Assembly (NCBI RefSeq): GCF_008364845.1 | Contig: NZ_VTTP01000014.1 | Location: 1 to 64,000, forward strand | Source of the DNA: Actinotalea subterranea | Lineage (GTDB): Bacteria; Actinomycetota; Actinomycetes; Actinomycetales; Cellulomonadaceae | Direction: 5' to 3' | DNA length: 64,000 nt | Shown here: in pieces, positions 25,335 through 34,098 of the stretch | Layout of the letters: the number at the start of each line of letters is the position of its first letter | Numbering within the stretch: position 1 is the first letter of the stretch | Notes under the pieces: model-generated | The model's input: the letters and a program-made list of their open reading frames with translations, nothing else | What the model was told of the DNA's origin: nothing | Databases searched by the model: none | Program-made: the position numbers and the translations under genes

Positions 25335-26609
25335 GTGCGCCCGCCCGACCAGGACCCCGCCGACGCCCGCCTGGCACGCACCCTCGGGTTGGGCGACGCC
25401 GTCACGATCGGCCTCGGCGCGATGCTCGGCGCCGGCGTCTTCGTGGCCTTCGGCCCCGCGGCGGGCGCCGCGGGTGCCGGCCTGCCCTGGGCCCTCGTCC
25501 TCGCCGCGGCGATCGCCTGGGCGAACGCCGACTCCACGGCGCGCCTCGCGGCGCTGCTGCCCACGTCGGGCGGCGCGTACGCCTACGGCCGCGCCCGCCT
25601 CTCGCCCGCCTGGGGGACGGCCGCAGGCGTCGCGTTCCTGGTCGGCAAGACCGTCAGCGCCGGTGCGATCGCCACGACCGTCGGCGCGTACGTGTGGCCG
25701 GAGCACGCCCGGGCCGTGGGCGTCGCGGCCGTCGTCGCCCTGACCGCCCTCGCGTGCGCCGGCGTGGAGCGCAGCGCGCGGGTCACGCGCGTGGTCGTCG
25801 CGCTGGTGCTGCTGGCCCTGGCGACCGTCGTGGTCGTGGCGCTCACGTCGGGCGGGGCGACCGACGGTCTCGTGGCGACGCTCCGCGGAGCGCTCGCCTC
25901 CCCGGACGCCCTGACGGGCCCGGGGACGACGGGCGCCGCGGGCAGCGCGGCCGCGCAGGCGTGGGACGCACGGGGCGTCCTGATGGGGGCCGGCATCCTG
26001 TTCTTCGCCTTCGCCGGCTACGCCCGCATCGCGACCCTCGGCGAGGAGGTGCGCGATCCTCGGCGCACGCTCCCACGGGCGATCGCCGTCGCGCTCGGCA
26101 TCGTGCTGGTCACCTACGCGGCCGTGGGCGCCGCCGTGCTGCACGTGCTGGGCCTCGCGGGCGTCGCCGCGTCCGGGCGCCCGGTCGCGGACGCCGTCGA
26201 GGTCGTCGGCGGGCCGGCGTGGGCGGTGCCCGTCGCGCTGGTCGCGGGCGTCGCCGCGCTCGCCTCAGGCCTCGGTGTGCTCCTCGGACTGTCGCGGACG
26301 TCGCTGGCCATGGCGCGCGACGGCGTCCTGCCGCGCTCGCTCGCGCGCCTCGACGGCCGGGGCCACGGCGGGCGGGGTCACGGCGGGCGCCCCGTCCGCG
26401 CACAGGTCGCGATCGGGGCCGCCGTCGTCGTGGGGATCCTCGTCGTCGAGCTCGACCGGGCAATCGCCCTCTCGTCGGCGGCCGTCCTCGTGTACTACGG
26501 CATCGCGCACGCCGCGGCGCTGACGCTCCCCGGCGCGGCGAGGCGGCTCGTCCCGGTGCTCGGTCTCCTCGGCTGCGGGGTGGTCGCCGCGGCTCTGCTG
26601 CTGGGGTGA
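25335..26609 (+). CDS. APC-family amino acid permease
   Basis: 424 aa with about twelve hydrophobic segments. The first helix contains the APC substrate-binding Gly-rich turn TIGLGAMLGAGVF; GILFFAFAGYARIATLGEEVRDPRRTLPRAI is the classic sixth-helix and following-loop signature. A His/Gly-rich cytoplasmic loop (GRGHGGRGHGGR) lies near residue 340. Substrate is likely an amino acid or polyamine but cannot be specified. The GTG start is 6 nt after CAGGCT, a weaker match to the -10 boxes seen before other genes here. Confidence 0.88.
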   Translation: MRPPDQDPADARLARTLGLGDAVTIGLGAMLGAGVFVAFGPAAGAAGAGLPWALVLAAAIAWANADSTARLAALLPTSGGAYAYGRARLSPAWGTAAGVAFLVGKTVSAGAIATTVGAYVWPEHARAVGVAAVVALTALACAGVERSARVTRVVVALVLLALATVVVVALTSGGATDGLVATLRGALASPDALTGPGTTGAAGSAAAQAWDARGVLMGAGILFFAFAGYARIATLGEEVRDPRRTLPRAIAVALGIVLVTYAAVGAAVLHVLGLAGVAASGRPVADAVEVVGGPAWAVPVALVAGVAALASGLGVLLGLSRTSLAMARDGVLPRSLARLDGRGHGGRGHGGRPVRAQVAIGAAVVVGILVVELDRAIALSSAAVLVYYGIAHAAALTLPGAARRLVPVLGLLGCGVVAAALLLG

Positions 26610-26613
26610 GCCG

Positions 26614-27132
26614 TCAGCGCACGAACCGCAGGCGCCGGATCTCCTCGGCGTGCAGGTCGTGCGCGATCGACGCGGCCCAGTCCTCGACGTCCTTCCACAC
26701 CCGGAAGTCGCCCTGCTGCGCCTGGACGAGCGAGACGACCGCGCGCTCCGCGAGCGCGAGACCGCCCTTGTCGAGGCGCCCGGCGAACGTCCGGTGCCCG
26801 CGGGCGCCGAGCCGCGTCAGGAGCGCGGGGACCTCCTCGGGGTCGCCACCGGGCGCGGGCGGGTTGCCGACGGGGCCCGACGAGAACAGCCAGATGGGAC
26901 GGTCCGCGGGCCCACCGGCGAGGCGGTCCACGAGCGCACGCGCCGAGGCGGCCCAGCGCCCGACGTAGACGGACGAGCCGAGCACGACGGCGTCGTACGC
27001 CGTGAGGTCCTCGACGTCGTCAGGGTCCATCACCACGGCCTCGAAGCCGTCCCCGCGGAGCACCTCCGCGACGACGTCACCGATCTCGCGGGTCGAGCCG
27101 TGCCGTGAGGCCACGGCGACGAGGACGAACAT
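26614..27132 (-). CDS. Flavodoxin-domain protein (HemG-like)
   Basis: 172 aa with the flavodoxin FMN phosphate-binding loop ASRHGSTREIG at the N-terminus, VVLGSSVYVGRWA for the second FMN loop, and PIWLFSSGPVG for the third, the pattern of the flavodoxin_5/HemG-like group. It may pass electrons to a quinone-linked or protoporphyrinogen partner, but no partner is adjacent. The ATG at 27132 is preferred over one 45 nt upstream because AGGAGG precedes it. Convergent with the APC permease, 4 bp apart. Confidence 0.85.
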   Translation of the reverse strand: MFVLVAVASRHGSTREIGDVVAEVLRGDGFEAVVMDPDDVEDLTAYDAVVLGSSVYVGRWAASARALVDRLAGGPADRPIWLFSSGPVGNPPAPGGDPEEVPALLTRLGARGHRTFAGRLDKGGLALAERAVVSLVQAQQGDFRVWKDVEDWAASIAHDLHAEEIRRLRFVR

Positions 27133-27234
27133 GGGACCACCTCCTGGACAACGGGGCGGCGCCCCGGCCATGGTCAAGCCTCACCCCCGACCACCCGGGT
27201 GCGCCTGGGCCGCAGGTCCCGCAGACTGGGCCTC

Positions 27235-28101
27235 ATGTCGACGCCCCCCACCAGCATGCCCGCCGGCGTGCCCACCAGCACCGCCGGAGCGACCGCCGCC
27301 GACCGGCCCCACGAGACCATGCCCACGCTCGACCTGCGCACCCCCGCGGGCGACGTGCCCGTCCCGCTCCTGGGCCTGGGCACGTGGCAGTCCGACGGCG
27401 ACGACGCCTACCGAGCGGTCCGGCACGCGCTGGACGTCGGCTACCGGCACGTCGACACCGCGACCGGGTACGGCAACGAGGACCAGGTGGGCCGGGGAAT
27501 CGCCGCCTCGCGCGTCGACCGCGCCGACGTGTTCGTCACGAGCAAGCTGCCGCCCGACGCCGCGGGGCGCGAGCGCGAGACGCTCGAGAACAGCCTGCGC
27601 CTGCTGGGCACCGACCACCTCGACCTGTGGCTCGTCCACTGGCCGCCGAACGCGCAGGCGACGCCGAGCACCTGGCAGGCGTTCCGTGAGCTGCGCGACG
27701 AGGGCCTGGTCCGGGCGATCGGCGTGAGCAACTACTCGCTCGACCAGATCGACGAGCTCGTCGCCGCGACGGGCGAGGCCCCCGCGATCAACCAGATCCC
27801 CTGGAGCCCGCGTGACCACGACCCGGCGCTCGTGGCCGGCCACGCGCAGCGCGGGGTGGCCCTCGAGGGCTACAGCCCGTTCAAGCGCACCGACACGTCG
27901 GACCCGGTGCTCGCCGAGGTCGCCCGCGACCACGGCGTGAGCGTGCAGCAGGTGGTGCTGCGCTGGCACCTGCAGCACCGGGTCGTGGTGATCCCCAAGT
28001 CGGTCACGCCCGAGCGGATCGAGGCGAACCTCGACGTGCTCGGCTTCACGTTGACCGACGAGGAGGTCGCGCGCATCGACGGGCTCGCCGGCGCGCACTG
28101 A
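27235..28101 (+). CDS. Aldo/keto reductase
   Basis: 288 aa NADPH-dependent oxidoreductase with a (beta/alpha)8 barrel. Catalytic tetrad visible: Asp and Tyr in YRHVDTATGYGNE, Lys in VFVTSKLP, His in LWLVHWPP. Cofactor-binding IPKSVTPERIEAN near the C-terminus is typical. Length is normal once a 28-residue leading segment is allowed. Two starts are possible: the ATG at 27235, 7 nt after a weak -10-like CAGACT, or the ATG at 27319 (MPTLDLRTPAGDVPVPLLG). Physiological substrate unknown. Confidence 0.9.
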   Translation: MSTPPTSMPAGVPTSTAGATAADRPHETMPTLDLRTPAGDVPVPLLGLGTWQSDGDDAYRAVRHALDVGYRHVDTATGYGNEDQVGRGIAASRVDRADVFVTSKLPPDAAGRERETLENSLRLLGTDHLDLWLVHWPPNAQATPSTWQAFRELRDEGLVRAIGVSNYSLDQIDELVAATGEAPAINQIPWSPRDHDPALVAGHAQRGVALEGYSPFKRTDTSDPVLAEVARDHGVSVQQVVLRWHLQHRVVVIPKSVTPERIEANLDVLGFTLTDEEVARIDGLAGAH

Positions 28102-28156
28102 GCGTCGACGGCCGCCAGCGGTCGACAGGGTCGCGGCTGTTGGCGAGACTGCTGCG

Positions 28157-29290
28157 GTGCCGAGTCGGTTCCCGCGGGTGACGCGTCGGGCCGTGGCCCT
28201 CGGGGCCGCGGTCGCCGTAGGGCTGTCCGCGGGTGGCCTCGTCGCCGTCCAGGTCCGCGCCGTGCAGGCCCAGGAGGCACGCGACGAGGCGACGGCTGCC
28301 GCCGAGGCCGAGGCGGCCGAGCGGGAGCTGCGCGCGCAGGAGGAGGCGCAGGCCGAGGCGGCCGAGGCGCTCGCGCAGGAGTGGACCGCCGCCGTCGAGG
28401 AGGCGACGCCCCACCTCACGGCCGCCGACGCGACGCTCGCGGACTCGCTCGGTCGCGTCGCCGACGAGTCCGTGCGGGACGCCCTGGGCGCGGCGATCGA
28501 CGCGGTGCGCACGATGCTCCCGGAGCCCGCAGAGGGCTCGGCGGCACCCACCGCCACCTCGACGGGCGGCTCCGCGACCGACGCCGCGGACCTGGCGCCG
28601 TCCTCGCCCGAGGACCTGCGGGACGCGGTGGCGGCGATGACCGCGGCGACCGCTGCCGTGACCGCCGCACAGCTGGCCTGGCAGGCCGAGCAGGACGCGC
28701 TCGCGGCGCAGCAGGAGGCCGCGCGCCAGGAGGCCGCACGCCGGGAGGCGCAGGAGCCCGCACTCGGCGGGCCACCGAGCACCGGCGCCGGGCCGGACTG
28801 CGGCGGCCCGGGCTCCTACGAGCCGCCCAAGAACGAGGGGCCCACGTTCTACACGTCCACCCCGGGCACGGGCGGCGACGGCAGCAACGGCCGCATCCCC
28901 GCCTCACAGATGACGCCCCTGGGCTGGTGCACCGACTCGCAGGGCAACCAGCAGTGGCTGCGGTCCGACGCTGCCGCGGCGCTGACCCGCCTCAACGAGG
29001 CGTTCCGCGCGGAGTTCTCCGAGAACATCGCCGTGGACCTGAGCTACCGGTCCTACGAGGACCAGGTCGAGATGCGCGAGGCGTACGGGAGCGTGGCGGC
29101 CCGGCCCGGCACGTCCAACCACGGCACCGGCACCGCGATCGACACGTGGGAGTGGGCGGCGTACTCGTTCGGCTCGGCGCGCTACGAGTGGCTCGTGACG
29201 CACGGCCCCGAGCACGGGTGGGTCGCACCCGACTGGGCGCGCCAGGGCGGCAGCAACCCCGAGTACTGGCACTTCGAGTTCGTCGGCTGA
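28157..29290 (+). CDS. Secreted M15-family D-alanyl-D-alanine carboxypeptidase (VanY type)
   Basis: 377 aa. An N-terminal basic stretch and hydrophobic segment (AVALGAAVAVGLSAGGLVAV) act as signal or anchor. Residues about 35-210 are Ala/Glu/Gln-rich helices, interrupted by a Ser/Thr/Gly linker, likely coiled coil. The C-terminal VanY domain has SYRSYEDQ, the zinc motif TSNHGTGTAIDTW (SxHxxGxAxD) and EYWHFEFVG (ExWH). It would trim D-Ala from peptidoglycan stems outside the membrane. The GTG start has no Shine-Dalgarno but a GAGACT box lies 6 nt before it. Confidence 0.9.
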   Translation: MPSRFPRVTRRAVALGAAVAVGLSAGGLVAVQVRAVQAQEARDEATAAAEAEAAERELRAQEEAQAEAAEALAQEWTAAVEEATPHLTAADATLADSLGRVADESVRDALGAAIDAVRTMLPEPAEGSAAPTATSTGGSATDAADLAPSSPEDLRDAVAAMTAATAAVTAAQLAWQAEQDALAAQQEAARQEAARREAQEPALGGPPSTGAGPDCGGPGSYEPPKNEGPTFYTSTPGTGGDGSNGRIPASQMTPLGWCTDSQGNQQWLRSDAAAALTRLNEAFRAEFSENIAVDLSYRSYEDQVEMREAYGSVAARPGTSNHGTGTAIDTWEWAAYSFGSARYEWLVTHGPEHGWVAPDWARQGGSNPEYWHFEFVG

Positions 29291-29420
29291 GGTCCCGGAC
29301 CCGCCGGGCGGCACCCACCGCTGGCACCGGGCGGCGGAGGTGGGAGAGTGTCCGAGGGGCCGACGACGTACCCGCCACGAGGCCCCTGCCTGCAGCCGCA
29401 CACCAGGAGGCTCGATCCGC

Positions 29421-30785
29421 ATGGCCCAGACGACCACCCCGTCGCCCTCGACCGACGACCCGTCGCCCTCGACCGACGACGCCACGCCCGCACCCCCGGC
29501 CGCCGGGGTCCCGGCGAACGCGCCGGACCTGGCCCGACCGACACACGCCGGCCCGCTCGCGACGGCGCAGTCGCAGCTCGCCGGGGCGATCGAGCGCCTG
29601 GGCTACGACGCCGGGATGCACGCGATGCTCGCGACCCCGCGACGGGAGGTCAACGTCGCGATCCCGCTGCGCCGCGACGACGGCTCGACGGAGCTCTTCC
29701 ACGGCTTCCGGGTGCAGCACAACGTCTCGCGGGGCCCCGGCAAGGGCGGCCTGCGGTACCACCCGTCGGTCGACGTCGACGAGGTGCGCGCCCTGGCCAT
29801 GTGGATGACGTGGAAGTGCGCCGTCGTCGAGCTGCCCTACGGCGGCGCCAAGGGCGGCGTCGCGATCGACCCGCGCAACTACTCCCAGGCCGAGCTCGAG
29901 CGTGTCACGCGCCGCTACACGAGTGAGATCATGCCGATCATCGGGCCGGAGCGGGACATCATGGCGCCCGACATCGGGACCGACGACCAGACGATGGCCT
30001 GGGTCATGGACACGTACTCGGTCAACCAGGGGTACACGATCCCCGGCGTCGTCACGGGCAAGCCGCTCGAGGTCGGCGGGTCGCTCGGCCGGGCCACCGC
30101 GACCTCCCGCGGCGTGGTCCACGCGACCCGTGCCGCGATCGGCGAGCAGGGGCTCTCCCTCGCCGACGTGCGTGTCGCCGTCCAGGGTTTCGGCAAGGTC
30201 GGCTCGCACGCCGCGGACTTCTTCGGCGACGCCGGCGCACGCGTCGAGGCCGTCTCCGACCAGTACGGGGGCGTGTACCGCAGCGGCGGGCTCGACGTGC
30301 CGCGGCTGCTGGCCCACGTGCGCGAGACGGGCTCGGTCGTCGGCTTCGCGGGGTCCGAGCCCATGGACAACGCGGACCTGCTCACGCTCGACGTCGACGT
30401 GCTGGTCCCGGCCGCGGTCGAGGGCGTGATCACCGACGTGAACGCCGACCAGGTCAAGGCCCGGTGGGTGGTCGAGGCGGCGAACGGGCCGACGACGGCC
30501 CGCGCGGACGCGCTGCTCGCCGAGCGCGGCGTCGTCGTCGTGCCCGACATCCTCGCGAACGCGGGTGGCGTGATCGTGTCCTACTTCGAGTGGGTGCAGG
30601 CCCAGCAGGCCTACTGGTGGACGGAGGCGGAGATCGAGCAGCGCCTCGAGGAGCGCATGATCCACGCGTACGACGCGGTCGCCCAGGTCGCCCGCCGCGA
30701 GAAGGTCGCGCTGCGCGACGCCGCGCTCCTGCTGAGCGTGCAGCGCGTCGCGATGGCCCACAAGACGCGCGGCCTGTACCCGTGA
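29421..30785 (+). CDS. gdhA: Glutamate dehydrogenase (Glu/Leu/Phe/Val family)
   Basis: 454 aa cytoplasmic enzyme interconverting glutamate and 2-oxoglutarate plus ammonia. Substrate-site Lys lies in RGPGKGGLRYHP; the second Lys-containing block is LPYGGAKGGVAIDP; the catalytic Asp is in ERDIMAPDIGTDD. The dinucleotide fold reads VRVAVQGFGKVGSHAA. NAAANGPTT-like VEAANGPTT and VPDILANAGGVIVSYFEW are family signatures. An N-terminal Ser/Thr/Pro/Asp-rich tail of about 40 residues is an extra. ATG preceded by AGGAGG. Coenzyme preference cannot be told; the short hexameric type is indicated by length. Confidence 0.92.
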   Translation: MAQTTTPSPSTDDPSPSTDDATPAPPAAGVPANAPDLARPTHAGPLATAQSQLAGAIERLGYDAGMHAMLATPRREVNVAIPLRRDDGSTELFHGFRVQHNVSRGPGKGGLRYHPSVDVDEVRALAMWMTWKCAVVELPYGGAKGGVAIDPRNYSQAELERVTRRYTSEIMPIIGPERDIMAPDIGTDDQTMAWVMDTYSVNQGYTIPGVVTGKPLEVGGSLGRATATSRGVVHATRAAIGEQGLSLADVRVAVQGFGKVGSHAADFFGDAGARVEAVSDQYGGVYRSGGLDVPRLLAHVRETGSVVGFAGSEPMDNADLLTLDVDVLVPAAVEGVITDVNADQVKARWVVEAANGPTTARADALLAERGVVVVPDILANAGGVIVSYFEWVQAQQAYWWTEAEIEQRLEERMIHAYDAVAQVARREKVALRDAALLLSVQRVAMAHKTRGLYP

Positions 30786-30894
30786 CGCACGGCTGACGGG
30801 GTCCCTCGCGGGCTGGGCCTGACCTCGGGCCGGGGCCCGGCCCGCGATCCCGGTTCAGGATGCGCCGGGCCGGGGGCCGGGCAACGCTGGGGGC

Positions 30895-32418
30895 ATGACG
30901 ACCGGACGCACCGACCACCCGCTGTGGCGTGACACCCCGCGCACGGCACCCACGCCGCAGCTCGTCCCGTTGAGCGGCGACGTGACGTGCGACGTCGCGG
31001 TCGTCGGCGCGGGACTGGTCGGGCTCACGACCGCCCTCGAGCTCGCGCGTGCGGGCAGGTCCGTCGTGGTGCTCGAGGCCCGCCACGTGGGCGCGGGCAC
31101 CACGGGGGGCTCGAGCGCGAAGGTGACCCTCCAGCAGGGCACGCACCTGTCCTCGCTCGCCGCGCGGCACGAGCCCGCGACCGTCCGCCTGTACGTCCAG
31201 GCGTGCGCGACGGGCCAGCAGTACGTGCGAGACCTGTGCGAGGCGACGGGCGCGACGCACGACGTGCTCGCAGCCGTCACGTACGCGACGTCGCCGTCCG
31301 GGCGCGCCGCGCTCGCGGACGAGGCGGGCGTGATGGCCGCCGCCGGCATCCCCGGGGAGCTCCTGAGCTCCGCCGACCTGCCCTTCGGCACCACGGGGGC
31401 CCTGCGGCTGGCCGACCAGCTCCAGGTCGACCCGCAGGCCTACCTCGAGGTGCTCGTCGCGCAGGCGCTCGCGGCCGGCGCGCGCGTGCACGTCGGGACC
31501 CGGGTCGACCGCGTCGGCACGGGGACGCCGCGCGAGCTCACGTGCTCGACCGCCCAGGGGCGCGCCCGCGTGCGCGCCGGCCACGTCGTCGTGGCGACCG
31601 GGAGCCCCGTCCTCGACCGCGGCGGCTTCTTCGCACGGCTCGAGCCCCAGCGGTCGTACTGCATCGCGGTCCGGGTGCCGGGCGAACGGCCCGCCGGGAT
31701 GTACCTCTCGGCCGACTCGCCGACCCGGTCGATCCGCCCGGCCGGCGAGGACCGCGTCGTCGTGGGCGGCAACGGGCACCCGGTCGGCCGCGCGCAGGAC
31801 AACGCCGCACGCGTCGCCGACCTCGAGCGTTGGGCGGCCGAGCACCTCGGCGCGACAGAGGTGACGCACCGCTGGGCCGCCCAGGACTACCGCACGACGG
31901 ACGGCCTGCCCTTCGTCGGCCGCCTGGAGCCGTGGTCGCACGACCTCTGGGTCGCGACCGGCTTCGCCAAGTGGGGCATGACGGCGGGGACGGCGGCCGC
32001 GCTCGCGCTCGCGGGCGCGCTCACCGAGCGGCCCGCCGCGTGGGCCGCGAGCTGGGACCCGTGGCGCGGGGACGCCGCGACGCAGGTGCCTGACACGGCG
32101 ACCTTCAACGCGCATGTCGTGCAGGAGGGTGCGACCGGGTGGTTCGGGGCCCTGCGGGACGTCGCACCGGACCCGGCGCAGGTCCCCGAGGGCGGCGGCG
32201 TCGTGGGCCGGGCCGGGCTGCGGCCCGTCGGGGTCTCACGCGTCGACGGCACCGTGCGCACCGTCAGCGCCGTCTGCCCGCACCTCGGGGGCGTGCTGAG
32301 GTGGAACGACGCGGAGATGTCCTGGGACTGCCCCTTGCACGGCTCACGCTTCGCGGCGGACGGTGCGCGGCTCGAGGGGCCTGCACGGTGCGGCCTCGCG
32401 CGCCTCGACACGCGCTGA
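30895..32418 (+). CDS. FAD-dependent oxidoreductase with C-terminal Rieske [2Fe-2S] domain
   Basis: 507 aa. An N-terminal DAO-type FAD domain (CDVAVVGAGLVGLTTALELARAG, then EARHVGAGTTGGSSAKVT) ends near ATGFAKWGMTAGTAAA. The last 85 residues are a Rieske domain with CPHLGG and CPLHGSRF supplying two Cys and two His. This is the family sometimes annotated as gamma-glutamylputrescine oxidase-like with Rieske. Substrate unknown; an amine or amino-acid-like donor is plausible. The ATG is 6 nt after AACGCT, close to the -10 pattern of other genes. It follows gdhA in the same direction. Confidence 0.9.
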   Translation: MTTGRTDHPLWRDTPRTAPTPQLVPLSGDVTCDVAVVGAGLVGLTTALELARAGRSVVVLEARHVGAGTTGGSSAKVTLQQGTHLSSLAARHEPATVRLYVQACATGQQYVRDLCEATGATHDVLAAVTYATSPSGRAALADEAGVMAAAGIPGELLSSADLPFGTTGALRLADQLQVDPQAYLEVLVAQALAAGARVHVGTRVDRVGTGTPRELTCSTAQGRARVRAGHVVVATGSPVLDRGGFFARLEPQRSYCIAVRVPGERPAGMYLSADSPTRSIRPAGEDRVVVGGNGHPVGRAQDNAARVADLERWAAEHLGATEVTHRWAAQDYRTTDGLPFVGRLEPWSHDLWVATGFAKWGMTAGTAAALALAGALTERPAAWAASWDPWRGDAATQVPDTATFNAHVVQEGATGWFGALRDVAPDPAQVPEGGGVVGRAGLRPVGVSRVDGTVRTVSAVCPHLGGVLRWNDAEMSWDCPLHGSRFAADGARLEGPARCGLARLDTR

Positions 32419-32456
32419 CCCGCGGCGCGTCGTCCTGCCCGGCCGGGACCGCGCCG

Positions 32457-32462
32457 TAGGCT
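32457..32462 (+). promoter_or_regulatory. -10 box TAGGCT, leaderless promoter of the NYN gene
   Basis: TAGGCT, 6 nt, then the GTG start; no Shine-Dalgarno. Confidence 0.55.
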
Positions 32463-32468
32463 GCGACG

Positions 32469-33062
32469 GTGACCACCGCCGAGGCCGCCGAGCCGACCAT
32501 CGCGCGCCGCACGACCTACGTCCTGGTCGACGGCGAGAACATCGACGCGACGCTGGGCGGCTCGATTCTCGGCGCACGACCCGCGCCCGAGGAGCGTCCC
32601 CGCTGGGAGCGGGTCCTCGACTTCGCGAGGTCCGTGTGGGGGGCCGACGACGTCAAGGGCCTCTTCTTCCTCAACGCCTCGAACGGCACGATGCCCATGG
32701 GGTTCGTGCAGGCGCTCATGGCGATCGGGTTCCAGCCGATCCCCCTGGCTGGCTCGGTCCACGAGAAGGTCGTCGACATCGGCATCCAGCGCACGCTCGA
32801 CGCGCTCGCGGACCGCAGCGGTGACGTCCTGCTCGCGAGCCACGACGGGGACTTCGCCCCGCACCTCGCGGCGCTCCTGGGGCCCGGCCGGCAGGTCGGC
32901 ATGCTGGCCTTCAAAGAGTTCACGAGCACCGCGCTCCAGCAGCTCACCGAGGGCGGGCTCCAGATCTTCGACCTCGAGTCGGACGTCGCGGCGTTCAACG
33001 TGCGGCTGCCGCGCCTGCGGATCATCTCCCTGGACGAGTTCGACCCGACGCGTTACCTCTGA
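32469..33062 (+). CDS. NYN/PIN-like domain protein, putative RNase
   Basis: 197 aa, essentially one NYN domain: TYVLVDGENIDATLGG holds the first catalytic Asp, KVVDIGIQRTLDAL the second, and GDVLLASHDGDFAPHL the third acidic cluster. NYN proteins share the PIN/FLAP nuclease fold and are expected to cleave RNA using Mg2+ or Mn2+. No antitoxin-like gene accompanies it, so it is unlikely to be a toxin of a standard pair. Leaderless GTG start. Confidence 0.85.
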   Translation: MTTAEAAEPTIARRTTYVLVDGENIDATLGGSILGARPAPEERPRWERVLDFARSVWGADDVKGLFFLNASNGTMPMGFVQALMAIGFQPIPLAGSVHEKVVDIGIQRTLDALADRSGDVLLASHDGDFAPHLAALLGPGRQVGMLAFKEFTSTALQQLTEGGLQIFDLESDVAAFNVRLPRLRIISLDEFDPTRYL

Positions 33063-33393
33063 ACCGCCTCCTGCTGCGCGGTCTTCTCGGCATGTGTCCC
33101 GCCCGTGGCCGCAGAGCGGGCCACGCCGCTCTCGCTGTGTGAGACGAACCGTTCCTGTCATGGGTGAACGGTCATCGCCGTGATCCCGGGTACGACGGAT
33201 TTCGTCGTTGGGGGTGCGCAATGGTCACGCCGAGGTTACGGTTTCACCAAGTCTTCAGCGTCGTCGCGAGAGCGCCGACCCCGGCCCCCGGGCCGGTGGT
33301 GACCGCCACACCTTGTGCGGGTGAGACGTGCACCGCTCCGCCCCCGCTCGCCGTCGGCGAGCGGGGGCGCATCATGTCCGCCACGATGTGGCC
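33063..33393 (+). promoter_or_regulatory. 331-bp intergenic region with successive inverted repeats, candidate structured leader
   Basis: No gene. The stretch 33140-33260 is AT-richer than its flanks and contains ACCGTTC...GAACGGT (33148-33172) and ACGACG-N5-CGTCGT (33192-33208). It then runs through a tight CCGGCCC/GGGCCGG pair (33281-33296) to a strong hairpin at 33339-33369, 24 bp before the next ATG. This could be a 5' leader with an attenuator, or simply a terminator for the NYN gene followed by a promoter. I could not match it to a riboswitch class. Confidence 0.4.
33339..33369 (+). terminator. Perfect 14-bp hairpin upstream of the DUF6328 gene
   Basis: CGCCCCCGCTCGCC, 3-nt loop GTC, GGCGAGCGGGGGCG. 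No T tract; 270 bp after the NYN stop and 24 bp before the DUF6328 ATG. Confidence 0.6.
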
Positions 33394-34062
33394 ATGGACT
33401 CGGGCACTGACTCCCCCACCGACGAGCACGTCGGCAGCGACGCCGGGCGGCGCGGCGCCGGTCACCGCAGCTTCGCCGAGCCCGGACCTGACGGACGCCG
33501 CGAGACGCCCGTCGAGAGGCTGGACCGCAACTGGAACGAGATCCTCCAGGAGCTGCGCGTCACCCAGACGGGCATCCAGATCCTCACCGGCTTCCTCCTG
33601 ACCGTCCCCTTCCAGCAGCGGTTCACCGAGCTCACGGACGAGCAGCGCACCATCTACCTGGTGCTCGTCGTCCTCGCGGCGGTGACCACGGGGCTCATGG
33701 TCGCGCCGGTGAGCCTGCACCGGTGGCTGTTCCGGCGCCACGCGAAGTCCGCGCTCGTCGCGGGCGCGGACCGGTTCATGCGCGTCGGGCTCGTGTTCCT
33801 CTCGCTCGTCGTGAGCGGGGTCGTCCTGCTCGTGTTCGACGTCGTGATCGGGCGCACCGCGGCGCTCGCGACCTCCGGAGGACTCCTGACGTTCCTGGTG
33901 CTGACCTGGTTCGTCCTGCCCGTGTCTCTCTCGCAGCACGCCACGCGCCGCGAGCAGATCGAGGCCGAGCGCGCGATGGAGGCGCACCAGGCCGAGCGCG
34001 CGATGGAGGCGCACGAGGCCGACGCGCGGAGCACCGACGACGGGCACCCGGGCGGTCGCTGA
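33394..34062 (+). CDS. DUF6328 family four-helix membrane protein
   Basis: 222 aa. A hydrophilic N-terminus with RLDRNWNEILQELRVTQTGIQILTGFLLTVPFQQRF, the family signature, leads into four membrane segments (IYLVLVVLAAVTTGLMVAPV; VGLVFLSLVVSGVVLLVF; LLTFLVLTWFVLPVSL). The C-terminal tail has a 9-residue direct repeat (QAERAMEAH/ EAERAMEAH). Function unknown. The ATG at 33394 is preferred over a GTG 66 nt upstream because the upstream one lies inside the strong hairpin. Confidence 0.78.
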   Translation: MDSGTDSPTDEHVGSDAGRRGAGHRSFAEPGPDGRRETPVERLDRNWNEILQELRVTQTGIQILTGFLLTVPFQQRFTELTDEQRTIYLVLVVLAAVTTGLMVAPVSLHRWLFRRHAKSALVAGADRFMRVGLVFLSLVVSGVVLLVFDVVIGRTAALATSGGLLTFLVLTWFVLPVSLSQHATRREQIEAERAMEAHQAERAMEAHEADARSTDDGHPGGR

Positions 34063-34098
34063 GGACCGACCGCACCGGGCGCCCGTCGCGCGCCGTCG

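Noticed and set aside
33140-33393. c-di-AMP (ydaO-type) riboswitch
   Set aside because: The region is structured and AT-rich, but I could not align it to the conserved ydaO core, and the downstream gene is not a wall hydrolase. Kept only as an unassigned leader candidate.
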